Part shown: positions 14,691-23,423 of the stretch, one piece after another
Position numbering within the stretch: the first letter of the stretch is position 1
Layout: each line of letters starts with the position of its first letter
DNA from: Nitrospirota bacterium
GTDB lineage: Bacteria; Nitrospirota; JAOUDF01
Length of the DNA: 37,221 nucleotides
NCBI GenBank assembly: GCA_029859385.1
Contig: JAOUDF010000003.1
Span: 1 to 37,221, forward strand
Direction: 5' to 3'
Notes under the pieces: model-generated
Databases searched by the model: none
What the model saw: only the letters and a program-made list of their open reading frames with translations
What the model was told of the DNA's origin: nothing
Position numbers and translations under genes: made by a program

Positions 14691-15047
14691 TCATGTTTTT
14701 CTCCGACGAATGCGAACGGCTCCCGCCGTAACAACGGTAAACGCCTGCAACAGCTCGTCTCCATGTTCTCCGACAGCGATCATTACTCTTTCCGCCTTAC
14801 TGTCAGGGGAGATACCTCCCAATCGAAGCAGCAGAACACCAGAAGATATCCTTCGCTGAAGATGCACCAGTTCTCCAAAATCCTTGTCCGCAGTGAGTAA
14901 AAGCGCCCCTTCTTTGTTGGCAAGGTCAAGAACAACATCATCGGAAATACCCGGCGACATTTCTGCAACATACCAGACATTGTGCCCGGAATGTCGAAGG
15001 CGCTCAACAACCTGCCTGTCAACGCCCTCGTCTGCAAGAAATTTCAC
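14691..15047 (-). CDS. DUF5615 PIN-like protein (putative toxin)
   Basis: This 118-residue protein has the start MKFLADEGVDRQVVERLRHSGHNV and the segment LLLTADKDFGELV. These are hallmarks of the DUF5615/Mut7-C-like PIN-fold group. The acidic residues D7, D37 and D55-D57 could form a PIN-type metal site. Its start overlaps the end of the DUF433 gene by 4 bases (ATGA), the usual coupling of DUF433-DUF5615 pairs, which are predicted toxin-antitoxin modules. Activity as an RNase is inferred from fold only. The pair sits between the PDH E1-beta and E2 genes on the same strand. Confidence 0.85.
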   Translation of the reverse strand: MKFLADEGVDRQVVERLRHSGHNVWYVAEMSPGISDDVVLDLANKEGALLLTADKDFGELVHLQRRISSGVLLLRLGGISPDSKAERVMIAVGEHGDELLQAFTVVTAGAVRIRRRKT

Positions 15048-15277
15048 GCGGCCTCCCGAAGTGGATACACCACCTCATCCCGCAACGACTCTGCCGCAAA
15101 GGCTAAAGCCGCCTGTATGGCCTCTCGGGTCAGCCTTGGGTGAGCAGTAAGAACCTCTTCCATTGATTCTCCTGCCGCGAGCTTATCAAGAATAAGCTCA
15201 ACGGTTATGCGGGTACCGGCAATGACAGGCTTCCCCATCATGACTGCCGGATCGGATATTATTTGCACCTTCTGCAT
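15044..15277 (-). CDS. DUF433 protein (putative antitoxin)
   Basis: This 77-residue protein has the diagnostic DUF433 sequence: DPAVMMGKPVIAGTRITVELILDKLAAGESMEEVLTAHPRLT, ending in an ALAFAAESL helix. DUF433 proteins are small helix-turn-helix-like partners encoded just before DUF5615 proteins and are predicted antitoxins and autoregulators. The ATG at 15277 has a strong ribosome site (AAAGGAG). The 39-base gap to E1-beta could hold little more than this site, so transcription probably enters from the PDH operon. Confidence 0.87.
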   Translation of the reverse strand: MQKVQIISDPAVMMGKPVIAGTRITVELILDKLAAGESMEEVLTAHPRLTREAIQAALAFAAESLRDEVVYPLREAA

Positions 15278-15316
15278 TTTATCTCCTTTGTTCTTTGATT
15301 TCGTTCTACCGAGGCT

Positions 15317-16286
<970 letters not shown>

Positions 16287-16294
<8 letters not shown>

Positions 16295-17252
16295 AGATGT
16301 CCTCCTCGATGGTCTCCTGCCCGGGCCACGGGCTGGCATCGGCGAAGGCTACCGCGTCGCTGACGACCTTCTCTATCTCGGCCTCTATCTCCTTCTTCAT
16401 CTCCTCGTTCATGACGCCGTCTTTGGACAGTTTATTAAAAAGATTGGCGATGGGGTCCTGTTTTTTCTGCGCCTCCCATTCCTCCTTCGTCCGGTAGTGG
16501 CCGTGGGAAGGGTCCGACATCGAATGCCCCATGAAGCGGTAGACCCGCGCCTCGATGAAGGTCGGCACGCTGAGGTTTCTCGCCATGTCCACCGCCTTCT
16601 TCACCTGCTCGTACACCTCCAGCACGTTCATGCCGTCGATGTGAAAACGGGCCATGTCGTAGGCGCACCCCTTCTGCGCGATGTCGTAGATAGCCGATGC
16701 CCGCTCCACCGGCGTCCCCATGCCGTAGCGGTTGTTCTCGCAGATAAAGATGACCGGGAGCCTCCAGAGTACCGCCATGTTGAAGGCCTCGTGGACCACT
16801 CCTGCATTCACCGCCCCTTCGCCGAAAAAACAGAGGGTGACATTGTCTTCGTTCCGGTATTTGGAGGCAAAGGCCGCCCCCGCCGCCAGCGCCGTGTGGG
16901 TCCCCACGATGGCGTGCCCGCCCATGAAGCCCCGCTCCACGTCGGTGAGGTGCATCGAGCCGCTCTTGCCGCGGCAGATGCCACCGCTACGGCCGTACAG
17001 CTCGGCCATGATCTTGCCCGGGTCCGAGCCCATCACCAGGGGATGGCCGTGGTCGCGATAGGCGGTAAAGACGTAGTCGCCGGGCTTGATCGCCGCCAGC
17101 GAACCGACGGCAGTGGCTTCCTGGCCTATGTAGAGATGACAGAAGCCGCCGATCTTCTGCTGGGTGTATGCCTCGGCGCACTTTTCCTCGAAGCGGCGGA
17201 TGAGGTACATCTTCCGGTAGAGATCAATCAGCTGATCTTTGGAAAGGAGCAT
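16287..17252 (-). CDS. pdhA: Pyruvate dehydrogenase E1 component, alpha subunit
   Basis: This 321-residue alpha subunit binds thiamine diphosphate. The TPP motif is GEGAVNAGVVHEAFNMAV...ENN, with Glu in place of the more common Asp of GDG. Other family segments are MYLIRRFEEKCAEAY, YRDHGHPLVMGSDP, GRSGGICRGKSGSMHL and the phosphorylation-loop-like YRFMGHSMSDPSHGHYRTKEE. The related acetoin dehydrogenase E1 shares these motifs. Pairing with a one-lipoyl E2 and lipA, without acetoin genes, favours PDH. It starts only 11 bases after the superoxide dismutase stop, so it is probably in one transcript with it. Confidence 0.94.
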
Positions 17253-17263
17253 GGATTGTTGAC

Positions 17264-17890
17264 CTATTTACACGATGCACATACTTTTTGACGATATTGC
17301 ACGATTTCCAGCTTTTCTACAAGACTGTTCACGTGGTTCCAGTCAAGATTTGCCATGAAGGCATCGAGATATTTTTTTCGCGCCGTGCCGTAGTCGATCA
17401 TGTAGGCATGCTCGTAGACATCGAGTACCAGAAGCGGCGTGCAGCCCCATATCCCCTGGGTGTGGTAGTCGGATGAATAGTTGTGGAGTTTCGCGTCGGC
17501 CCAGTTGTAGGCCAGCACCACCCAGCCGCGGGCAGCAACACCGGCAGCCTTGAAGTCCTCGACCCACTTTTCGTAAGAGCCGAAATCCTCCTTGATCAGG
17601 TCGAGGATTGCCCCCTTGGCCTGCCCGTCACCGCCGAGATTGTTGAAATATGCCTCGTGCAGGGTGATGGCGTTGGTGGCGAAACACTCTTCCCGCTTCA
17701 GCTCGCCGATAAGGCTGAAGGTCCCGTTGGCCTCCGATCTGTCGGCCGTTTCCATCTTTGTCTCAATCTCATTGAGCTTGTTTACGTACCCCTTGTAGAG
17801 GGTATTGAAATGTTCGTCGATCTGCCTCTCCGAAATCCCCGGCAAGGCCCCTTTGATCTTCAGGTCAATGGCGGCATGTGTACTCTTCAT
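17264..17890 (-). CDS. sod: Superoxide dismutase, Fe/Mn family
   Basis: This 208-residue enzyme dismutates superoxide to peroxide and oxygen. All four metal ligands can be placed: H27 (DEHFNTLYKGYVNKLN), H78 (LHEAYFNN), D157 and H161 (DVYEHAYMIDYG). It is somewhat divergent. The second His of the common HHxxYV segment is absent and the C-terminus has an extra CASCK. There is no signal peptide, so it is cytoplasmic. Fe or Mn preference cannot be read. A strong ribosome site (AAAGGAGG) precedes the ATG at 17890. The pdhA gene follows after 11 bases, making this the apparent first gene of the PDH operon. Confidence 0.95.
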   Translation of the reverse strand: MKSTHAAIDLKIKGALPGISERQIDEHFNTLYKGYVNKLNEIETKMETADRSEANGTFSLIGELKREECFATNAITLHEAYFNNLGGDGQAKGAILDLIKEDFGSYEKWVEDFKAAGVAARGWVVLAYNWADAKLHNYSSDYHTQGIWGCTPLLVLDVYEHAYMIDYGTARKKYLDAFMANLDWNHVNSLVEKLEIVQYRQKVCASCK

Positions 17891-18094
17891 AACAACCTCC
17901 TTTAATAGTGGGTTTGGGAACGCATGAGAAAACTATAACACAAATCACTCTCCGCGAAAAAAACAGACGAAATATCGGCACCAGCCGGGCCGTCTACCTA
18001 CTATGCTGAAGTTTACCCTTGAAAGGCAAGCATTTTCAGGCGGGATAGCCCATGGATACTCATGATCCCGGGAGAACAGCGCCGCAACTGGGCA

Positions 18095-18132
18095 TAAAAA
18101 AAGGCCCCGCAGGAAATTCCCACGGGGCCTTT
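18095..18132 (-). terminator. Rho-independent terminator of the cold-shock gene
   Basis: The minus strand has AAGGCCCCGTGGG...CGGGGCC followed by TTTTTTTT: a stem of at least 8 GC-rich pairs with a long T run. It lies about 18 bases after the csp stop. Confidence 0.9.
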
Positions 18133-18148
18133 CTGAAAACAGGCTTAT

Positions 18149-18358
18149 TTAGGACACCTTGGTGACGTTGGAAGCCTGAGGCCCTTTCTCACCCTGAATA
18201 ATATCGAACTCAACCTTCTGCCCTTCGGCGAGGGACTTGAACCCATCCCCCTGAATGCTGGAGAAGTGAACGAATACATCCTGCCCGCTCTCCTGCTCGA
18301 TAAAACCATAACCCTTTGCGTCGTTAAACCACTTTACCTTACCGATGTTGTTTGCCAC
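18149..18358 (-). CDS. Cold-shock protein, CspA family
   Basis: This 69-residue single-stranded nucleic-acid-binding protein is a lone cold-shock domain. The RNA-binding motifs are KWFNDAKGYGFIEQ (RNP1-like) and DVFVHFSSI (RNP2-like), with the typical GPQASNVTKV ending. The frame can start at a TTG at 18364, but the ribosome site AGGAGG would be only one base away. The GTG at 18358 is 7 bases from it and is the better start. A strong terminator follows and a long leader precedes it. The exact paralogue (cold-induced or constitutive) cannot be told from the protein. Confidence 0.94.
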   Translation of the reverse strand: MANNIGKVKWFNDAKGYGFIEQESGQDVFVHFSSIQGDGFKSLAEGQKVEFDIIQGEKGPQASNVTKVS

Positions 18359-18599
18359 TTCCAAACCTCCTGATGCTGTGCAGGTAATGCCCTTGTTACC
18401 TGTATAACCGTTGAACCTTTTTTTGAAAGGGCGAGAAAACTCCCTTTCACTCTCCCTTTTTTATAACCGTTAGTGCTGTGCCGTTTCACCTCCTGCTGCC
18501 GTTGACCATCCACACTTCGCGGGCTTTCACTTCCCGGGGCACCATGGATGAAGCCCACAGGCCGTCCCGCGGCCGAATCAATACCGCTAAAACAGGCTG
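18359..18599 (-). promoter_or_regulatory. Long structured 5' leader of the cold-shock gene
   Basis: From the predicted start near 18600 the leader is about 240 bases, typical in length for cold-shock mRNAs. It contains a 7-bp hairpin CAGGTAA-CAAGGGCA-TTACCTG just before the ribosome site and a GAAAGGG/CCCTTTC hairpin before that. It also has two direct copies of AACGGTTATA. No coding capacity is evident. A temperature-sensing role is inferred by analogy only. Confidence 0.45.
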
Positions 18600-18605
18600 T
18601 CGATA

Positions 18606-18633
18606 AACGTAGCATGTTTTCCATTGGTGTCAA
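18606..18633 (-). promoter_or_regulatory. Putative sigma-70 promoter of the cold-shock gene
   Basis: A perfect TTGACA (18633-18628) is followed by 16 bases and TACGTT (18611-18606) on the minus strand. It is the best match in the region upstream of csp. Confidence 0.5.
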
Positions 18634-18761
18634 GCGCCTTTTGATATGACAAAGGTCATCCAGGGCTCAATCGACCAACCATGCTCGTTCCGTGCGACAC
18701 CGCTTCAATACTCGAACGGCGCAGAATAACAATAACATACTTCATATCCGGCGACGGTCTC

Positions 18762-19436
18762 TTAAAAAAAATTAATTAACGGACATCGCTCACAATCGGG
18801 CCGGGAGGGCCGGCAGTAATCCTTTCCCGTCTTAACGATGAGGGCATGGTAGTCGTTGTAAAGGGCAACACCCATGGGGAGCCTTTTTACAAAATAATCC
18901 TGCACCTCGTGATAGGTGGCATCATCGCCAAAACAGCCGTGGCGGGAGAATATCCGCTTCGTGTAGGCGTCGACCACAAAGGACGGCAGGTTGGCCGCGT
19001 AGAGGAGTATGGAGTCGGCCGTCTCGGGCCCGATCCCCTTTACCTCAAGAAGCTCGTGCCGCAGCCGCTTCAGCCCTACTGCGAACAAGGCGTCGAGGTC
19101 GCCGCCGTGCGGTCCAAAGAGGTAGTCCAGAAACGCCCCTATCCGCCTCGCCTTTATGTTGAAGTATCCGGCGGGCCGGATCAGCGCGGCCAGCTCCTTT
19201 TCGGCAAGCTTCCTCATGGCATCGGGCGACAGCACACCGGCCTTCTTCAGGTTGGCGATGGCCTTTTCCACATTGGTCCATGCCGTGTTCTGGGTAAGGA
19301 TGGCGCCGATGATCACCTCGAAGGGGGTCTCCCCCGGCCACCAGTGTTGTGGCCCGAACGCGGCGTACATGGCCTCATAGACCTCCATGAGGTCCGGTAC
19401 CTGCTTTACGGCCGGTGGCGTCCACTTTTTTTTCAT
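18762..19436 (-). CDS. HhH-GPD DNA glycosylase, endonuclease III-like, probably monofunctional
   Basis: This 224-residue base-excision repair protein has the EndoIII fold: TPFEVIIGAILTQNTAW, then the helix-hairpin-helix EVKGIGPETADSILLYA and the catalytic-Asp segment FVVDAYTKRIF. The Lys that makes EndoIII a lyase (in the HhH, followed by TA) is Glu here, as expected for a monofunctional glycosylase such as the MagIII 3-methyladenine type. The C-terminal iron-sulfur motif begins C-RPSRPD-C-ER-C (C-x6-C-x2-C), but the protein stops at PLINFF before a fourth Cys. The stop lies in a T8 run, yet no alternative frame restores a Cys. Its start overlaps the upstream gene by 4 bases. The substrate is inferred. 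Confidence 0.85.
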   Translation of the reverse strand: MKKKWTPPAVKQVPDLMEVYEAMYAAFGPQHWWPGETPFEVIIGAILTQNTAWTNVEKAIANLKKAGVLSPDAMRKLAEKELAALIRPAGYFNIKARRIGAFLDYLFGPHGGDLDALFAVGLKRLRHELLEVKGIGPETADSILLYAANLPSFVVDAYTKRIFSRHGCFGDDATYHEVQDYFVKRLPMGVALYNDYHALIVKTGKDYCRPSRPDCERCPLINFF

Positions 19437-20008
19437 GCCACCCTCACCGCCCGGGGTTGCTGCACCCGCCTTCCCGTCACCTCGCCGAATTTTTCCTGAA
19501 GCCCTTTCATATTCAGATGTAGAAATTCCATCAGCCCCTCCGGAGGATTACTTGCAAGATAGCCATTGGCCAGGGCCTCCATCTTTTCGTTGTAGCGCTT
19601 GCGGGACGATCCATGAGCGTAGTTTCTCGAGTTGAAGCGCCTGAGGTCGCCGTTGAAGTCGGGGCTGATATGATAAAGCTCGTGCACAATGGTCGTAAGT
19701 TTCTGAAAGAAGGGGAGGTCAATAAATCGCGGCGATGCCAGGTAGATCACGTAGAGAAGCTCCTTGTCCCGATGTATGAAGGTCTGCATCCGGTAGCGGC
19801 GCATCCCCTTCGCCACCTCGCGAACCCCGCCCTCGAATCTCAGCGGGGCTATCTGGGCATAGGCGCCGCCCCTGCCGCCGGAACGCGATGTCGTGAAGGC
19901 CACCGAAACGTGGGACATGTCGATGTGGGACAGCTCGGGGCAACGCCTGACGATGTCTTCCATCAGGTCTGCCACATGACGGGTATAGTCAAAAGGGGGG
20001 CACTTCAT
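19433..20008 (-). CDS. HExxH putative metallopeptidase-like protein
   Basis: This 191-residue protein has a zinc-protease-type motif H-E-L-Y-H in LTTIVHELYHISPDFNGDLRRF. It also has FTTSRSGGRGGAYAQIAPLRF and a region predicting a compact alpha/beta domain. It resembles the group annotated as putative (phage) metallopeptidase. Proteolytic activity is unproven, and the third zinc ligand could be a downstream His or Glu. No signal peptide is seen. It is coupled to the glycosylase gene by an ATGA overlap and follows the glycerate kinase gene by 35 bases, so all three are probably one transcript. Confidence 0.65.
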   Translation of the reverse strand: MKCPPFDYTRHVADLMEDIVRRCPELSHIDMSHVSVAFTTSRSGGRGGAYAQIAPLRFEGGVREVAKGMRRYRMQTFIHRDKELLYVIYLASPRFIDLPFFQKLTTIVHELYHISPDFNGDLRRFNSRNYAHGSSRKRYNEKMEALANGYLASNPPEGLMEFLHLNMKGLQEKFGEVTGRRVQQPRAVRVA

Positions 20009-20043
20009 GATCTTGAATCGTGTCAGTTCGAAAATAAGGGCTT

Positions 20044-21372
20044 CTATGGTTCGACCAGCAGCACCTGCACATCCATCACATTGGTGCCGGTAGGGCCGGT
20101 GATCAGATGGTGCCGCTCACCGGAGAGTCTATCCAGTTGCTCAAAAAAAGTATAGGAATCGTTGCGGGCGAGAAAATCTTCCGGCTCGATACCGAACCCT
20201 CTCGCCCGGCCTGCCGTCTTTCCGTCCACCATGGCCCCGGCCGCGTCCGTCGGGCCGTCGTTTCCGTCGGTGCCACCCGAGAGGAAATCGATCCCCTCCG
20301 TACCTTCTATTTCCATGGCGAAGGCAAGGGCCATCTCCTGATTTCGCCCCCCTTTGCCACTACCCTTCACCGTTACGGTGGTTTCACCGCCGGCGATGAT
20401 GCAACGCCTGCCGCCGCCATGTCTCAAGCCATCCCGCCCCACCCCGGCCAGATAGCGGGCTGCATCGGCGGCCTCTCCCTGAAGTTCGGCGGTGACCACT
20501 TCAGTTGCATATCCAAGAGATTCGGCCTTGGACCGCGCAGCTTCCAGGGCCAGCGCCAGTGATCCGACCACCAGCGGGGAAGAACCGCTGAAGCATGCGG
20601 CCCGCGCCTTTGGGGTATCGGCAATCTTTCCGGCCTCTCCCTCGACCAGATACCTGGCCGCTGCCGCGGGCAAACGATCCTCAAGTCCGTATTTTCTAAT
20701 TACCTTCAGCGCATCGGCAAAGGTTGAACCGTCGGGTACCGTAGGCCCCGAGGCTATGACATCAAGCCGGTCGCCGATAACGTCGGAGAGGATAAGGGTT
20801 GCCAGGGTAGCAGGGTGCGCCAGCTCGGCCAATCTTCCGCCCTTGACCTTTGAAAGGTGCTTCCGGACCGCGTTCAGTTCCCCGATGGGAGCGCCGGCCC
20901 GTAAAAGGAGATCGGTGACCGCCTGCTTGTCGCCAAGGCTAAGCCCCTCCGCCGGTGACACCAGCAGTGCCGATCCCCCGCCCGAGAGGAGGCAGATTAC
21001 GAGGGTCTTTTCATCCGCCTCTTTCAGCATGCGGACGATCTCTTCCGTCCCCTTCACTCCGGCCTCGTCCGGAAGCGGGTGGGCGGCCTCCACCTGGCGT
21101 ATCCTCCCCAAAGACCCAGTGTGGCCGTACTTCACCACGACGAGCCCTTGGTCGATCCTGTCGCCCAGTATTTCTTCCATGGCTCTCGCCATGGGCGCCG
21201 TACCCTTGCCCGCGCCCACCACGATTATCCTGTTGAAGCAGTCCAGGGCATATGACGCACTGCCCACGTACAGGCGATTACCCTCCAACCGTACGGCATT
21301 TTTGACCGCTCGCCAAGGATCGGCCGCCTCCAGGGCAGCCTTGAAGATAGTGGTGAGGATCTGATCCTTCAT
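20044..21372 (-). CDS. Glycerate 2-kinase (DUF4147/MOFRL family)
   Basis: This 442-residue cytoplasmic kinase is predicted to phosphorylate D-glycerate to 2-phosphoglycerate. The N-terminal DUF4147 domain shows VVGAGKGTAPMARAMEE, VVKYGHTG and LLSGGGSALLVSPAEGLSL, and then LSKVKGGRLAELAHPA. The C-terminal MOFRL domain shows GGETTVTVKGSGKGGRNQEMALA, and FLSGGTDGNDGPTDAAGAMVDG precedes the final GPTGTNVMDVQVLL. Length and motifs match GckA/TtuD-type enzymes. The ATG at 21372 begins the usual N-terminal helix. Hydroxypyruvate reductase, a common older annotation for this family, is less likely. Confidence 0.93.
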   Translation of the reverse strand: MKDQILTTIFKAALEAADPWRAVKNAVRLEGNRLYVGSASYALDCFNRIIVVGAGKGTAPMARAMEEILGDRIDQGLVVVKYGHTGSLGRIRQVEAAHPLPDEAGVKGTEEIVRMLKEADEKTLVICLLSGGGSALLVSPAEGLSLGDKQAVTDLLLRAGAPIGELNAVRKHLSKVKGGRLAELAHPATLATLILSDVIGDRLDVIASGPTVPDGSTFADALKVIRKYGLEDRLPAAAARYLVEGEAGKIADTPKARAACFSGSSPLVVGSLALALEAARSKAESLGYATEVVTAELQGEAADAARYLAGVGRDGLRHGGGRRCIIAGGETTVTVKGSGKGGRNQEMALAFAMEIEGTEGIDFLSGGTDGNDGPTDAAGAMVDGKTAGRARGFGIEPEDFLARNDSYTFFEQLDRLSGERHHLITGPTGTNVMDVQVLLVEP

Positions 21373-21410
21373 TCTGAAACCCTCAAAGAGATCAGCCCGT
21401 CAGCCACAGA

Positions 21411-21647
21411 CTATTTCTCCCGTGTGTAGACGATCTTCTTCGTGCCGCCTTCGCAGCTGCCAATCACTTTGCCCTCACCCTTTTCCTCTTCAACCTTGTC
21501 GCTGGGAACAAGCCTGAGGCTGTAATTCTTTATCCCCTTGGCCTCCAGTTTCGCCTCGATATCCTTCACCACCTCTTCGCAGGGCGTACCTGCAAAGACC
21601 GGGGCAGCAACCATCAGCGCCAACACAGCAATCATCAATCTTTTCAT
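21411..21647 (-). CDS. DUF1161 small periplasmic protein
   Basis: This 78-residue secreted protein has a signal peptide (MKRLMIAVLALMVAAPVFA). A mature part with two cysteines (TPCEEVVKDIEAKLEAKGIKNYSL, then VIGSCEGGTKKIVY) follows the DUF1161 pattern. The function of the family is unknown. A good ribosome site (AAGGAGG) precedes the ATG. It is the first gene of a same-strand cluster leading to glycerate kinase. A 19-base palindrome lies just upstream. Confidence 0.85.
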   Translation of the reverse strand: MKRLMIAVLALMVAAPVFAGTPCEEVVKDIEAKLEAKGIKNYSLRLVPSDKVEEEKGEGKVIGSCEGGTKKIVYTREK

Positions 21648-21670
21648 CCTGTTCCCTCCTTAGTAAAGAG

Positions 21671-21689
21671 ATAGTGTCCGGACCACTAT
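21671..21689. promoter_or_regulatory. Palindrome at the DUF1161 promoter
   Basis: On the minus strand ATAGTG-GTCCGGA-CACTAT has perfect 6-base arms around a near-palindromic centre. It sits immediately after a TATGAT (-10-like) hexamer with TTGTGG 18 bases before it, so it would overlap the transcription start. It could be an operator or a leader hairpin. Confidence 0.35.
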
Positions 21690-21791
21690 ATCATAAATCA
21701 TCAGACCGGCCAGCCACAAGAGGCCTGATGCATGCAGTCCATTTGGGGACGCTCTTGTCTTGCCCTCACAAGCCTGTTACCCTGTCTGCCC

Positions 21792-23420
21792 ATGGACATC
21801 CTTGTAATCAGCGTCATCGTCGCCGAACTTTCCCGCCTCATCACCGGCAGCCGTATCGACAAGGTTGTCGAGGAGGCCGACGGCTCATTTCATTTCACCC
21901 TGCGGGGCAAAGGGACCAATTACCGCCTCCTTGTCTGCGCCAACCCGCCCCATCCGCGCATCCTTCTGACAAACAGTTCTCCCGTACCCATTGAGAAACC
22001 GTCGACCTTTCATCAGTTCCTGAAAAGCCGCCTGACGGGAGGCAGAATCACCCGGGTCGCCCGGGAGGGCCTTGACCGGATCGTGCGGATAAGTGTCGAG
22101 ACCGGCGGCCCCTTCGAGGCGAAACTGATCGACCTGATCATCGAACTTCCGGGCAAGAGCGCCAACATTATCGCTCTGGATGCCGACGGTGTCATCCTCG
22201 CCTGCCGCCGTACGATTCCCCTCACGGAGAGCGGAAGGGGCATCCTCCCCGGCCTGCGCTATACCCCGGCGGCCGCGCCAACCGGCGTCCCTCTGGACAG
22301 ACTCACCGAGCCGATCAGCATCGAACGGATTGCGGGGCTGAGCCCCCTTCTCAGAAAAGAGCTGACAACCCGCTCAGGCTCGAAGGACGAGACAATGGCA
22401 GCGATCAAAGACTTTCTTGCCGTACTGGAGGGCCGGGAATGCAAGCCGGTTATCTATCCCGCCGAGGGGGGAAACAAGGCAGTCCTCTCCGCAATTGCGC
22501 TTCTCCAGTTCGACGACCGGCACCATCTCTCCTTTGATTCCATGAACGAAGCGGCCGACAGTTTTTATCAGACACAGACCACGTCAGCAACCCCGCTCGA
22601 AACACTCCGGAGCGGCCTGCGGCAGAAGATGTCGAAACAACGGGAAAAGGTCCGCCGTACTGAGGCCGTAGTCCGTCGCGAGCTGTCGGCGTGGGAGGGT
22701 TCATCCCTCGACCTGGTAAAGGGTCAGACTATCCTCACCTGGCAGGGCCGCATACCCAAGGGTGTCGAGACAGTAGATCTGCCCGGTCCCGATGGCGACA
22801 ACATCAGCATAGCCCTCGATCCGGCGCTGTCTTTCCCTGCCAATGCCGAACGGTATTTCAAAAGATACAAGAAGGCGAAACGCGGGATGGAGACCTGCGC
22901 GGAGCGGCTGGACAAGCTCTCGCAGGACACCGAATATCTGGAACTGATGCTGGCGGCAATCGACACGGCCGATACTTCATCAGACCTGCGCCGCATCGAG
23001 GAGGAGCTGCAAACCGAAGGGTACATGAAGAAACCGGCGGCAACCTCTCAGTCCAGAAAGAAAGAACCGGCCTTTCAACCCAGAAAGGAGCAGATCGAGG
23101 GGTGGGAGGTCTGGGTCGGCCGCAGCGCCGGAGACAACGACGAGCTGCTTCGTCACGCCTCGCCGGACGACCTTTGGTTTCACGCCCACGGTGTGCCCGG
23201 CAGCCATGTCATCATCCGCAATCCGAACCGGAGCGAAATACCGCAGGAGGTCATCCACCGGGCGGCACGGTTCGCCGCACGGCACAGCAAGGCACGGAAT
23301 GAGGGGAAGGTCGAGGTGATCTATTGCCTGAGGAAATTCGTGCGGAAACCGCCCGGCGCCCGGCCCGGGCTGGTGACGGTTTCACCGTTTGACAGCATCA
23401 CCGTGACCGCTCCGTTTTAA
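21792..23420 (+). CDS. rqcH: RqcH / NFACT-family ribosome rescue protein
   Basis: This 542-residue protein of the Rqc2/NEMF family acts in bacteria on stalled 50S-peptidyl-tRNA complexes and adds C-terminal alanine tails. The NFACT-N domain has the conserved D95-R96 pair (REGLDRIVRI) needed for tail synthesis in characterised homologues. A central coiled coil spans about 285-420. The C-terminal NFACT-R (DUF814) domain has HASPDDLWFHAHGVPGSHVIIRNP. Older annotations call it fibronectin-binding protein. The start MDILVISVIVAELSR at 21792 matches the usual N-terminus. The frame is open 20 codons further back without family features. It is convergent with the next gene, 3 bases apart. Confidence 0.92.
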   Translation: MDILVISVIVAELSRLITGSRIDKVVEEADGSFHFTLRGKGTNYRLLVCANPPHPRILLTNSSPVPIEKPSTFHQFLKSRLTGGRITRVAREGLDRIVRISVETGGPFEAKLIDLIIELPGKSANIIALDADGVILACRRTIPLTESGRGILPGLRYTPAAAPTGVPLDRLTEPISIERIAGLSPLLRKELTTRSGSKDETMAAIKDFLAVLEGRECKPVIYPAEGGNKAVLSAIALLQFDDRHHLSFDSMNEAADSFYQTQTTSATPLETLRSGLRQKMSKQREKVRRTEAVVRRELSAWEGSSLDLVKGQTILTWQGRIPKGVETVDLPGPDGDNISIALDPALSFPANAERYFKRYKKAKRGMETCAERLDKLSQDTEYLELMLAAIDTADTSSDLRRIEEELQTEGYMKKPAATSQSRKKEPAFQPRKEQIEGWEVWVGRSAGDNDELLRHASPDDLWFHAHGVPGSHVIIRNPNRSEIPQEVIHRAARFAARHSKARNEGKVEVIYCLRKFVRKPPGARPGLVTVSPFDSITVTAPF

Positions 23421-23423
23421 CTT

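Noticed and set aside
18334..18633. A 99-codon open frame upstream of and overlapping the cold-shock gene
   Set aside because: It begins at the predicted promoter and covers the leader. It has no family features, and leader structure explains the region better.
18762..18790. Frameshift in the T8 run truncating the glycosylase
   Set aside because: Reading either other frame after the run does not give a fourth Cys or a family-like C-terminus.
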